Positions 1 through 7,203 of a DNA stretch of 23,375 nt are shown here, piece after piece. Numbering within the stretch: position 1 is the stretch's first letter; every line of letters begins with the position of its first letter. The stretch covers positions 1-23,375 of the IMG/VR virus record IMGVR_UViG_3300048102_000246; one strand, 5' to 3'. The notes beneath the pieces are model-generated. The model worked only from the letters and a program-made list of their open reading frames with translations, was not told the DNA's origin and ran no database searches. The stretch comes from a virus. The position numbers and the translations under genes are program-made.

Positions 1-1
1 C

Positions 2-211
2 AAAGACGACACCAGTAAGCCCTGTGAGAATTGCGGTAAGCCCTGTTATGACCATGAGTTGTTAGCCAAAGAAGACACTGATTGGTGTTTGAATTGTAAC
101 GATGAATACTATAGGAAGGGTTGGTCGGAAATTAAAATGGGTATGTGGTGCATGGAACAGATGGCCAAAGGTATGGCCGTTGCAGTAATTACCCAAGACA
201 GAGAGGAATAG
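2..211 (+). CDS. Small zinc-ribbon-type protein, 5' truncated
   Basis: The reading frame is open from the window edge to a TAG at 209-211, so the start lies outside. The visible 69 residues carry a CENC pair, a further Cys (GKPC), and a later CLNC pair, a spacing typical of a zinc ribbon or treble-clef knuckle. The rest is Met-rich and ends in Asp-Arg-Glu-Glu. The last codons (AGAGGAA) double as the ribosome-binding site of the next gene. I do not recognise a specific family; nucleic-acid binding or protein-protein contact is the usual role of such modules but is not shown here. Confidence 0.6.
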   Translation, partial: KDDTSKPCENCGKPCYDHELLAKEDTDWCLNCNDEYYRKGWSEIKMGMWCMEQMAKGMAVAVITQDREE

Positions 212-216
212 ATATG
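202..216 (+). promoter_or_regulatory. RBS/stop/start junction, first copy
   Basis: A 15-base unit, AGAGGAATAGATATG, contains a Shine-Dalgarno core (AGAGGA), the stop codon of the upstream gene and the ATG of the next gene. The identical 15 bases recur at 7194-7208. It fixes the start of the 44-residue gene at 214, in preference to an upstream in-frame start at 145. Confidence 0.5.
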
Positions 217-348
217 GATGAATACGATAGAGCAATCATCGGACTGGCAGGTATAGCAATAGCGCACATAGACAACGGTGACATAGACAAAGCAAGAGCC
301 ACGATGTTAGGACTCATAAATTCATTAGAAGGACAGGTGGAAGCATGA
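214..348 (+). CDS. Hypothetical 44-residue protein
   Basis: An ATG at 214 lies six bases after AGAGGA and three bases after the upstream stop. The same frame is open back to 145, but those extra residues overlap the upstream zinc gene and look non-coding. The product is predicted to be mostly helical and amphipathic, with an acidic middle (HIDNGDIDKARATM) resembling one tetratricopeptide-like helix pair. The stop overlaps the next ATG as ATGA (345-348). Function unknown. Confidence 0.5.
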   Translation: MDEYDRAIIGLAGIAIAHIDNGDIDKARATMLGLINSLEGQVEA

Positions 349-860
349 ACATATTTGTATTAGATAAAGACCCAGCCCAAGCCGCTAGATACCTAGACGA
401 TGTTAGACTACCCAAGATGTGTGTAGAGTCAGCACAGATGATGGCATCAGCCCTGCGTAGGCATGGTGCTACTGATGAGCAGATGCCACTTACCAAAGCA
501 GGTAAACCATACAAAGGAGGCTACAAACATCATCCATGCACAGTGTGGGCTGGCGACAGTCGTGCTAACTTTGTATGGCTTGCTCTACATGCAATTGAGC
601 AGTGCAAAGAATATACTCGAAGGTTCGGTAAAGAACATGCTTGTTACGGACCAATCAATCACATGGCTCGTATGTGGAAAACTGCTAAGTTTGAGGAGAA
701 CTACATGACACCATTTGCACAGGCTATGCCAGACGAATACAAATCCGATGACGATGTGGTCAAAGCCTACAGGTCTTACTACAAGTCTAAGGAACACAGC
801 AAAGGCGGTGTTAGATACATCCGAGCAGATGTTCCTAATTGGTGGGAAGTGGTTGCTTGA
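345..860 (+). CDS. Conserved phage-type protein of unknown function
   Basis: A 171-residue protein starting at an ATG that overlaps the previous stop, with AGGTGGA upstream. It opens with MNIFVLDKDPAQAARYLDD followed by PKMCVESAQMM. This looks like a family of small phage proteins that begin NIFVLD.DP..AA and continue with a KM..ESAQM segment; I recall it from bacteriophages, usually annotated as hypothetical, and I cannot name a verified activity. Notable residues are His40, a GGYKHHPCTVW segment, a WKTAKFEENY segment and a Trp-rich C-terminus (PNWWEVV). There are no membrane segments or signal peptide. It ends in TGA, overlapped by the start of the next gene. The coding call is firm, the family call is tentative. 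Confidence 0.7.
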   Translation: MNIFVLDKDPAQAARYLDDVRLPKMCVESAQMMASALRRHGATDEQMPLTKAGKPYKGGYKHHPCTVWAGDSRANFVWLALHAIEQCKEYTRRFGKEHACYGPINHMARMWKTAKFEENYMTPFAQAMPDEYKSDDDVVKAYRSYYKSKEHSKGGVRYIRADVPNWWEVVA

Positions 861-1126
861 GTGCATTCGACCAAGAGATTAAGTGGCGTGTTCCGTCAAC
901 CACTGCTAAGTGGAAAGGAAAGGCTGAGATAGTCATGAGCGTTGCTACTCCTAAAGGTCGAGGTAAGACTGCCATTGATATTAGAACTAGAAGAACAATA
1001 GAGCATCCGAAAGGTGAAGGCTTTACGAGAGAGGGCGTAAGGTTGTCACTTGAAGATACAAGCACTCTAATCAAAGCATTAACACATACCCTCAAAGAAC
1101 TGAGGGAAACGAATGGTATCAATTAG
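857..1126 (+). CDS. PC4-like ssDNA-binding/transcription coactivator
   Basis: An 89-residue protein if translation starts at the TTG at 857, which overlaps the upstream stop (CTTGA) and follows GGTGGGAAG. In-frame alternatives are TTG 839 and GTG 842. The C-terminal half matches the PC4 (p15) pattern of short beta strands and a final helix: AIDIR at residues 39-43 (PC4 family: VDIREYY), a GEGFTREGVRLSLE segment at 53-66 (family: KPGKKGISLSLEQ), then an amphipathic helix. PC4-fold proteins dimerise and bind single-stranded DNA, and can act in transcription, replication or repair. Here the setting beside replication genes fits a virus-encoded ssDNA-binding or transcription factor. The match is by eye only. 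The next gene starts inside its 3' end (14-base overlap). Confidence 0.5.
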   Translation: MSAFDQEIKWRVPSTTAKWKGKAEIVMSVATPKGRGKTAIDIRTRRTIEHPKGEGFTREGVRLSLEDTSTLIKALTHTLKELRETNGIN

Positions 1127-1532
1127 TGATATGATAGAGCAATTGGAAGTGAAGGCTTCTAAGTATGACAGTTTATTAAGTGACTTAGGTGAACTCTTAT
1201 CTAAGCATAGCGCAGAAGTAATTTCTAAAAATAAATTAGATGTAGTGACTAAACACAGCGATAAACCTAAGAGAAATTATCTTCTATGGAGATGTGAATT
1301 AAATGATTATAATAGAACGATGAAACCAAGAGGTATACCTATACAGACTGGATGCGGTAAATGGAGTATCTTTTCAACTAAAAATAAATTTTCTGACAAT
1401 AAAGAAATAATGCCTACTTGTCGATACTGTGGTCGCAAAAAACGCCTCACACTATCTACTCCTAATGTATATCAATTTAACAACCGTGAGGATGCTTTAA
1501 AGAAGCAATATAATTTTGGAGGAAACGATTGA
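1113..1532 (+). CDS. Zinc-binding-type protein with helical N-terminus
   Basis: A 139-residue protein from ATG 1113, preceded by GAGGGA. Residues 1-35 look like a helix or short coiled coil (MIEQLEVKASKYDSLLSDLG). The middle is Lys/Asn-rich. Cys61, Cys81, Cys103 and Cys106 (CRYCGRKKR) could form one zinc site. The gene is visibly more A+T-rich than its neighbours, with runs of AAA and AAT codons, which suggests a different origin or relaxed constraint. It overlaps the PC4-like gene by 14 bases and the ligase-like gene by one base (TGATG). Function unknown; a DNA-binding role is only a guess. Confidence 0.65.
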   Translation: MVSISDMIEQLEVKASKYDSLLSDLGELLSKHSAEVISKNKLDVVTKHSDKPKRNYLLWRCELNDYNRTMKPRGIPIQTGCGKWSIFSTKNKFSDNKEIMPTCRYCGRKKRLTLSTPNVYQFNNREDALKKQYNFGGND

Positions 1533-2983
1533 TGCTACTGGCTGAGGCATCTCAGATATCCGAAGAACTGCGTAACTATTATCGCAACTACATGCGAGAT
1601 AGTGAGAACCGTTCTCAATACTTTAACAAGTTGATAGATACAGTTAGCCTCGCAGTGCGTGATTCTATAGATGACTTGAACCAACTAATAGATATGTTCT
1701 TCCCTTCCTATTCTAAATATCCAAGACAGTATGTTTCTTTTCGAGACCTGAGAGACGATGTATGCAAGAAGTTGTCAATCTCTCCTTTGGTTTGGGATGA
1801 AGCACTGGCAGGTAAACCGATGGTGCCACTGTTAGCACTTGAATCCCCAGAGTACGGAGGCGACGGATTGACCGTCAAGCAAGGACTCAATCTAATGTCT
1901 CGAATAAAAGACCTAGGCTTCCTCGAAATTGCCAGCAAAATAAATGAGAAAGAAGCATTAGTATTCTGGGCGAGAGCCACAGGTGAAAGACCACCCATCC
2001 CTATCAATCGCTTTTTACAAATAATATCCTATGTAGTTGGCGAGAATCCTCAAACATTACAATCAATCAATATCCTACTCCAAACGATGCTACCGGCAGA
2101 GATAGCACAAAGAATGATTGGTACTCAGAAACCAATCGAAGTAAGAACCATGCAACCGGGTCAGCCATTTGTTGGTCCGGTTTACAAAGCATGGGACAAA
2201 TTCACAACTCCTACAGATGTATTTGTAGAAGTGATATCCAATTCAAGAAGATACTTACACATCACTGAGTTTCCAAAGGGTAACTTCAAAGGTGTTCTTT
2301 ATGATAGGCATCGGCAACTTATGGGTAAGCCTCTCAGCCTACCTATTGAACAGGAGGCTATCTTAGAAGTAGAAGTAGATGGGTTGGATATTAAGTTCGT
2401 CACTGATATATTGTCGTTAGACAAAGACTGGGATATTCACAAATCAGATTATAGGGACAGGGTGAATAAGTTGGAACAATTGAATTTAAGTAAGCCTGTG
2501 AAATCTGGTAAGTTCGTTTCTAACGCTACCGATTTTACTAATATGTTAGAGACCATAGAGCCCACTGAAAGACTGAGGCTTACTAACACTGACGGCATAG
2601 TTGCCGGAGGGCAAGGTGGCTGGCTAGTAATGAAAGACGCATTCCACATACAGTTGCTCGTTAACGCAGTAAAGCGTGACGAAGAATATGATACCTTCGT
2701 AAGATTATCTGCATTAGACGGTTATGAGAGTTATGAAGTCGGGCAAGTTAAATTAACCGTCTCGGTTGCACAACATCTCCGTCAAAGGTTGGCACAACAG
2801 GGAGTGCTTGCTGGACAAGACTGGTTACCAGTTGACGAATATGGAATGGTGGTAGTTATGGAAATGAAAGAATTTTCTTTACAAGACCTTTCTGTCACTG
2901 ATGGTGATATAAAATACCTTGATGATGACTTGGGATTTTCCGATGTTTCTCAACTAACAGACTTGATAGAAATGAGTGACTGA
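1532..2983 (+). CDS. ATP-dependent DNA ligase-like protein, probably inactive
   Basis: A 483-residue protein. ATG 1532 follows GGAGGA at 1518-1523. By eye it has the archaeal ligase order: helical DNA-binding region (1-200), nucleotidyltransferase region (about 205-370) and OB-fold region (about 370-455). VFVEVISNSRRY at 230-241 aligns with motif I (VEYKYDGERV), placing Ile235 where the AMP-accepting lysine belongs. EAILEVEV at 275-282 fits motif III with Glu281 kept. DGIV at 354-357 fits motif IV, but the lysine after it is replaced by Gly. GGWLVMKD at 362-369 fits motif V with only the second lysine, Lys368. The OB-like part has LSALDGYESYEVGQVKLTV. Residues 50-57 (NQLIDMFF) resemble a PCNA-interacting box with Asn for Gln. 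It could be a structural or regulatory ligase relative, or a misassigned fold. Confidence 0.5.
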   Translation: MLLAEASQISEELRNYYRNYMRDSENRSQYFNKLIDTVSLAVRDSIDDLNQLIDMFFPSYSKYPRQYVSFRDLRDDVCKKLSISPLVWDEALAGKPMVPLLALESPEYGGDGLTVKQGLNLMSRIKDLGFLEIASKINEKEALVFWARATGERPPIPINRFLQIISYVVGENPQTLQSINILLQTMLPAEIAQRMIGTQKPIEVRTMQPGQPFVGPVYKAWDKFTTPTDVFVEVISNSRRYLHITEFPKGNFKGVLYDRHRQLMGKPLSLPIEQEAILEVEVDGLDIKFVTDILSLDKDWDIHKSDYRDRVNKLEQLNLSKPVKSGKFVSNATDFTNMLETIEPTERLRLTNTDGIVAGGQGGWLVMKDAFHIQLLVNAVKRDEEYDTFVRLSALDGYESYEVGQVKLTVSVAQHLRQRLAQQGVLAGQDWLPVDEYGMVVVMEMKEFSLQDLSVTDGDIKYLDDDLGFSDVSQLTDLIEMSD

Positions 2984-2990
2984 AATATTG

Positions 2991-3001
2991 ACTATATAAA
3001 G
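2991..3001 (+). promoter_or_regulatory. Candidate archaeal TATA-box promoter
   Basis: ACTATATAAAG lies in one of the few gaps between genes (2984-3020). It matches an archaeal TATA element (TTTATATA-like). Its centre is about 25 bases from the ATG at 3021, the usual distance to a transcription start, so transcription could begin at or next to that ATG. No clear purine-rich BRE was recognised upstream. It would drive the long replication gene set from 3021 onward. Confidence 0.45.
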
Positions 3002-3020
3002 AACTAACAAAGGATGGGAG

Positions 3021-3956
3021 ATGATTAGAATGAACCTACGAGAGAAGTACAGACCACAGACCTTAGCAGACCTAGCAGGATGCTCTGAGTTTATTACTTC
3101 TGCTGAGACATGGACAATAGAAACATGCCCTGCCAACATTCTACTTGTTGGCCCTCCCGGTGTCGGTAAGACCAGTGCTGCCATTGCTTTGGCCAAGGAT
3201 TTACTTGGAGAGTTCTTTAACTCGGTCAACTTTAGAGTTACTAATGCAAGTGACGAAAGAGGTATTGACGCTGTCAGAGAACTAAAACAGATTAGTAAGA
3301 GCAAAGCACTTGGTGCTAGTAGACGCATCGAGTTCCTAGATGAGTTTGAAAGTTTCACTGCACCTGCTCAAAAAGCACTTCGTCAAGTAATGGAAGAAAG
3401 TCACAAGAACACTATCTTTATTCTGACAGCCAATGACATTGGTCCTATTCACAATGCAATCAGAGACCGTTGTCTTACATTCGTGTTCAACCCTATTGAC
3501 CCTTATGATACTGAAAGATTAGAGATGATTGTCAATAAAGAAGAAATGCCTAAACATTGGAAAAATCACTTACCTAACTTAATCAAATTCGCTAACGGCA
3601 GTCTAAGACAGTCGATAGATATACTTGATAGTCTACCTAAAGAAGCAATCGCTCTTGAGGATAGAATACGGAAGGATGGAGAGTTTCTAAATAAAGCGGC
3701 ACTTAATCTGATGAGTTCAGATTATACTAAATTGACCGCTTATCTCAAGCAAGCCATAGAGTCGGGACAAGGGCGATTCTATATACTGAAAGGTTTGCGC
3801 TTTCGTGCCAAGTCGCTTATGGAAAGCGAAGACGATTGGTACAATTTCATGTTCACTTACGGAGAGTTTGTTATGATGGCTCAGCAATGGCCCGATGATG
3901 ACTTGTCGTTTGTGGAATACTTTGTAGCAAAACTAAAGAAAAATATGGAGGAATAA
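3021..3956 (+). CDS. rfcS: Replication factor C small subunit (clamp loader)
   Basis: A 311-residue AAA+ ATPase that would load the PCNA clamp onto primed DNA. It opens with the RFC signature LREKYRPQTLADLAG, and has Walker A GPPGVGKT (Lys50), Walker B EFLDEFESF (Asp107, Glu108; archaeal RFC usually has LDEAD), sensor-1 TAND and an IRDRC box in place of the family's SRC, keeping the arginine finger. The C-terminal third is the collar region. Two starts are possible: ATG 3021, which fits a leaderless message from the TATA element, and ATG 3030, which has GGAGATGA at 3017-3024 as an RBS. No large subunit is visible in the window, so the loader is either homomeric or completed by the host RfcL. 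Confidence 0.92.
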   Translation: MIRMNLREKYRPQTLADLAGCSEFITSAETWTIETCPANILLVGPPGVGKTSAAIALAKDLLGEFFNSVNFRVTNASDERGIDAVRELKQISKSKALGASRRIEFLDEFESFTAPAQKALRQVMEESHKNTIFILTANDIGPIHNAIRDRCLTFVFNPIDPYDTERLEMIVNKEEMPKHWKNHLPNLIKFANGSLRQSIDILDSLPKEAIALEDRIRKDGEFLNKAALNLMSSDYTKLTAYLKQAIESGQGRFYILKGLRFRAKSLMESEDDWYNFMFTYGEFVMMAQQWPDDDLSFVEYFVAKLKKNMEE

Positions 3957-3958
3957 TT

Positions 3959-5209
3959 ATGGAAGAAAATAATGGAACCAAATGGCCAGAAGATGTGATT
4001 GAAAGACTGAATGGGTATGCTGAGCGAACCGGCATCAAGTTGGGGGAAGCCGCCAACAAATTCAACAAGTGGTTGAAAGATGAGTTTGCAGTAGAAAATC
4101 CATTCGATGAAGACCCATTTTATCTAAGTCAGTGGAGTGAACAATTCGTGATAGAGAATAGAAACGAAAGTGCAGGTCGTCAGCAAGACACTATCACTTA
4201 TGTCGGCATGTTTATTGGAATTGAAGACACTGAAAGAGATAACCGAAAGGGTATGTATGACAGAGCAATCAACATGTTCAAAACTAACAGAGATAGAGCA
4301 ATTGACGAAGGTCACATTGGTATTCTAACTGCTAAATCTGGTAAGTGGCACCTCAATGGTAAAGAGACAAACGACAGGGTTCAAGGTAGTGACCTACCTT
4401 GGTACGGCTTTGAGTTTGACGACATGATTCTGTGCCTAATGGCTGAAAGAAACAACGAAAGAAAACCCATTGCACCCACTAGTATCAGTAGAACTGCTTA
4501 CTTCTTGGGCTCACCGGAAAGTGGTGGTGACATAAAGAAATGGTCAATCAGCCTTCAAGGAAAGTCTATGAACGCTGGTTACGAGAAGTGGGTAGCGAGT
4601 CGAATAAAGGTAGTAGAGCCCAAGAACAAAGACCAAGACATTTTGTATACCAATCGCAACTTCCACGAAACAGTTGAATACACTGACTCTTGGCTACCTG
4701 AGCATCTTAGAGTAGCCTTTAGCGCAGAGAGACTTCTAATCAACGGTGACATGCATGGTGAGTATGTAGAGTTAGGTAACTTACTTGATGCTCACGCAGC
4801 AAAGAAAATCACTACAGCCAATGGTATGACAATCAACCCTGTCGTAATCACATATGGTTCAATTACTTATCTGAACAGAGAGCCGATGGAAAGCGAGTAT
4901 GACCCGACTGGTCGCTCGTATCGTCTCAGCATCTATCGCCAGAATGTAGACCCGGTGACAGTCTGGGTATCTGGTAGAATGCACGATGAAGACAGAGTGT
5001 TTGAATACAAAAACGCAAGGGGTGAATGGGGTCACTACAATGAAAAGACCAATGTTATCGTAGTCGGTAGATTGAGACTACGACCATTCAACAATGAAAT
5101 GCAACCAAGCCTATCAGCGCTTGGTATTTACATTCCACACAGAACTGCTCGCCCTGCGGGTGGAAGTGGGAACACAAGCCTAAATCAATTTGGAGGAGAT
5201 GAACAATGA
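3959..5209 (+). CDS. Candidate single-stranded DNA-binding (RPA-like) protein
   Basis: A 416-residue soluble protein starting at ATG 3959 after ATGGAGGAATAATT. I do not see a diagnostic motif. The first 45 residues look like a helical ribbon-helix or UBA-like segment (PEDVIERLNGYAERTG, LGEAANKFNKWL). The remainder is beta-rich, with strands typical of OB-type barrels near 55-130 and again near 290-395 (DPVTVWVSGRM, TNVIVVGRLRLRPF). It ends in a Gly-rich acidic tail, FGGDEQ, as many SSB proteins do. Placement between the clamp loader and a RecA-family ATPase supports a ssDNA-binding role. This is inference from position and shape; it could be another replication accessory factor. The stop overlaps the next ATG (ATGA). 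Confidence 0.4.
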   Translation: MEENNGTKWPEDVIERLNGYAERTGIKLGEAANKFNKWLKDEFAVENPFDEDPFYLSQWSEQFVIENRNESAGRQQDTITYVGMFIGIEDTERDNRKGMYDRAINMFKTNRDRAIDEGHIGILTAKSGKWHLNGKETNDRVQGSDLPWYGFEFDDMILCLMAERNNERKPIAPTSISRTAYFLGSPESGGDIKKWSISLQGKSMNAGYEKWVASRIKVVEPKNKDQDILYTNRNFHETVEYTDSWLPEHLRVAFSAERLLINGDMHGEYVELGNLLDAHAAKKITTANGMTINPVVITYGSITYLNREPMESEYDPTGRSYRLSIYRQNVDPVTVWVSGRMHDEDRVFEYKNARGEWGHYNEKTNVIVVGRLRLRPFNNEMQPSLSALGIYIPHRTARPAGGSGNTSLNQFGGDEQ

Positions 5210-6240
5210 GTGGATGGGATGCATTACTAGGAGACGAAGCACAGCCAGTAACTACAACTCAGCCGGTTGCACCAGCAGCCGCTGAGCCTGTGGTTCAAGA
5301 AAACATAGAGCAGAATATTAAGGAGAAGTTAACTCCTGAGACCTCTACTGAATTTATCAGTAGGTTCCCTGCTATTGCACAGGAAATGAAAGAGCAAGCG
5401 AAAGCGCCTGCTATACAACCTAGTGCTACTTTCATGGGCGTAGTTGGTCACGAAGGTACTGGTAAGACTGGTCTGGCTATGGATGCTCACAAGCATAAGC
5501 ATGGAGATTCTCTATGTATTGTAATTGACCACGATAACGGTGGCCTATCTTGTAAGCAGGCTCACTACAACAACGACCCTGCCTTCCGTATATTCTCGCC
5601 TTGGGTTATGCAACAGGAAGACAAGACTGCCTACAACTACTTACTCAGTTACAACCGAGTCATGGAACTTGCTAAGTTTGCTGTAGAATACGCAGAGAAT
5701 CAGTACAAGCCGGGCTTTGAAGGACCGATGCTCAAATCATTCATCGTCACTGGCGTTGACCAGTTTGATGAGATGTGTATTACCTGTATGAAGATTTACG
5801 ACTTGGACATGACTGCTACTAACGCTGTCGAAGCCAGTCACTCCAAACTCAACGCCGAGATTGGTTGGAACTGGAATATTCGTGCTACAAGATTCAAGCA
5901 ACTAACTGCTCAGTGTCAAAAACTGAACAGACTAGGTGTTGATGTCTATTGGGAGACTCATCTTAAAGAAGACAAAGATGGCAAAGTAGGGTTTGACGGA
6001 TGGAAGTTTGCTTGGCATGCCAGTGGTAACAAAGACCTGTTCCAGATACTATGGTGTAAAAACAAGTATATGAGAAACAATGATGGTTCTTTGACTGGCG
6101 AAGTTAGATACACTGCTGAGTTCTTCAAGCAGAAAACTAACCCAAACTTATTGAACCAAGAACGACTTTACTTCGTAACTAAGAAGGGTGAAGATGCACA
6201 GTGGTACGGTTTACCTGAACTAAGAGACGGTGTAATCTGA
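5206..6240 (+). CDS. RecA/RadA-superfamily ATPase (Sak4-like recombinase)
   Basis: A 344-residue P-loop protein. ATG 5206 follows GGAGGAGATGAACA and overlaps the upstream stop. The first 75 residues are Pro/Ala/Gln/Glu-rich and probably disordered. The ATPase core starts with Walker A GHEGTGKT at 81-88 (Lys87), continues with a CIVIDHDNGG strand, and has a hydrophobic Walker-B-type strand, SFIVTGVDQFDEM, near 178-190. A later VYWETHL strand matches the L1/sensor position where RecA-type proteins have a polar residue. Such single-domain ATPases in viruses pair with ssDNA-binding proteins for recombination or annealing. The N-terminal helix-hairpin-helix domain of cellular RadA is absent, so a Sak4/phage-type RecA is more likely than a full RadA. 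Confidence 0.65.
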   Translation: MSGWDALLGDEAQPVTTTQPVAPAAAEPVVQENIEQNIKEKLTPETSTEFISRFPAIAQEMKEQAKAPAIQPSATFMGVVGHEGTGKTGLAMDAHKHKHGDSLCIVIDHDNGGLSCKQAHYNNDPAFRIFSPWVMQQEDKTAYNYLLSYNRVMELAKFAVEYAENQYKPGFEGPMLKSFIVTGVDQFDEMCITCMKIYDLDMTATNAVEASHSKLNAEIGWNWNIRATRFKQLTAQCQKLNRLGVDVYWETHLKEDKDGKVGFDGWKFAWHASGNKDLFQILWCKNKYMRNNDGSLTGEVRYTAEFFKQKTNPNLLNQERLYFVTKKGEDAQWYGLPELRDGVI

Positions 6241-6245
6241 GGTGA
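6239..6245 (+). promoter_or_regulatory. Strong Shine-Dalgarno deciding the PCNA start
   Basis: GAGGTGA at 6239-6245 is complementary to the usual archaeal 16S rRNA 3' end (CACCTCC core). It overlaps the upstream stop codon and also covers an in-frame GTG at 6242. A TTG at 6251 sits five bases downstream, the normal spacing. This makes TTG 6251 the better initiator and the GTG part of the ribosome-binding site. Confidence 0.6.
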
Positions 6246-6250
6246 TTGGC

Positions 6251-7012
6251 TTGGTTAGTTTCACAATCGACAAAGATAATTTCAATCACTTTATCGGGAG
6301 TTTTGGTAAAGATTTGGCAGACATTGCTATTGACGCCAATGTCGGAAGTATCTCTGCGGCGGTGGGTAAATCTACGCATTATATCTATAGAAAGATAGAC
6401 TGCGGGGTAGAAAAGGGTGGTAAAGTATACATCACTGACATCCCCAAGTTGAAATCCTTTCTTAGTAATGTGAAGTCAAAGGATTTAGAAATTAACCAAG
6501 AAGGTAAGACAGGTACGCTTCATGTAAGGTGTGGTAAAAGTAGTTTACAATTACCGACCTCTTCACATATAGAATCACAGAAGAGAGTCGGCATTATGCA
6601 GAAGGCTATCGAGCAATCCAAGCAGAGCATGTGGCGTATGTGGTTTAACAGTCCGTTGACGCATCATGCTACGCTCAACTCACTTGAATTGAAACCGGCA
6701 ACGGGCTTCAAGAAAGTCTTAGGTGACAAGTATTCTTGTAAAACCGAATTCGATTCAGACGGCTCAGAGTTTATCGTAAGAGGTGGTAAATCAGCAACGG
6801 GTAAGATGTTCGTCAGAGCGACCTTAACGCAACTCGAAGCACCTGCTACATCAGCAAGGTCGGCTTTTGATAAGTGGCTACCTGACTTATTATCTAACAT
6901 ACCTAACGGTGATGTAGAGATTCACACTGCTAACGAAAGCGTGCTGATTGTAGTGCAACCAAGCACAGATTTCACCATGATAGTCATCGACCAAGAATAC
7001 GAGGAGGACTGA
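6251..7012 (+). CDS. pcn: Sliding clamp (PCNA)
   Basis: A 253-residue protein if it starts at TTG 6251; this gives an N-terminus, MVSFTIDKDNFNHFIGSF, close to the PCNA opening (short strand, then a helix with FK/FN..I..). PCNA usually has 245-250 residues. The second half shows the expected repeat: LTHHATLNSLELK, then FIVRGGKSATGKMFVRATL, then SARSAFDKWLPDLLSNI, then VEIHTANESVLIVVQ, matching the strand-helix-strand order of a clamp domain. The C-terminus ends FTMIVIDQEYEED rather than the usual LAPRIE. It would form a ring that tethers the polymerase and other partners to DNA. Neighbours (clamp loader, PolB) support the call. Divergence is high and the match is by eye. Confidence 0.68.
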   Translation: MVSFTIDKDNFNHFIGSFGKDLADIAIDANVGSISAAVGKSTHYIYRKIDCGVEKGGKVYITDIPKLKSFLSNVKSKDLEINQEGKTGTLHVRCGKSSLQLPTSSHIESQKRVGIMQKAIEQSKQSMWRMWFNSPLTHHATLNSLELKPATGFKKVLGDKYSCKTEFDSDGSEFIVRGGKSATGKMFVRATLTQLEAPATSARSAFDKWLPDLLSNIPNGDVEIHTANESVLIVVQPSTDFTMIVIDQEYEED

Positions 7013-7014
7013 AT

Positions 7015-7203
7015 ATGACTAACTACATACATACTAATCACCAAAGGCGAGATGTCTGTTGGCTATGCGGCGGCAGACTCATTTGGGGCGCAGACTTTGA
7101 CGCAGAAGACTACGGATACGAGGGAGATGGTATAGTGGCAACGCTACAATGCTCATCGTGCGGTGCTGATGTGACTTATGTTTTGATTAATGAAGAGGAA
7201 TAG
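7015..7203 (+). CDS. Small zinc-ribbon protein
   Basis: A 62-residue acidic protein from ATG 7015, preceded by GAGGAGGAC. Two CxxC knuckles, Cys15/Cys18 (CWLCGGR) and Cys46/Cys49 (CSSCGA), frame a loop of aromatic and acidic residues. This is a classic four-cysteine zinc ribbon with no further domain. It lies between the clamp and the polymerase; a role as a replication or transcription adaptor is possible but unproven. Its 3' end encodes Glu-Glu-Glu and supplies the RBS for the next start. Confidence 0.65.
   Translation: MTNYIHTNHQRRDVCWLCGGRLIWGADFDAEDYGYEGDGIVATLQCSSCGADVTYVLINEEE

Noticed and set aside
145-213. Upstream extension of the 44-residue gene to 145
   Set aside because: Overlaps the zinc gene by 67 bases, lacks an RBS, and the extra residues look non-coding; ATG 214 has a clear RBS.
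2954-3358. 134-codon open frame on the minus strand
   Set aside because: Antisense to the clamp loader gene, hydrophobic Ser/Leu composition typical of the complement of a helical protein; no RBS.
5206-6240. Full cellular RadA
   Set aside because: The N-terminal helix-hairpin-helix domain is absent and replaced by a disordered Pro/Ala/Gln-rich stretch; only the RecA-type core is present.
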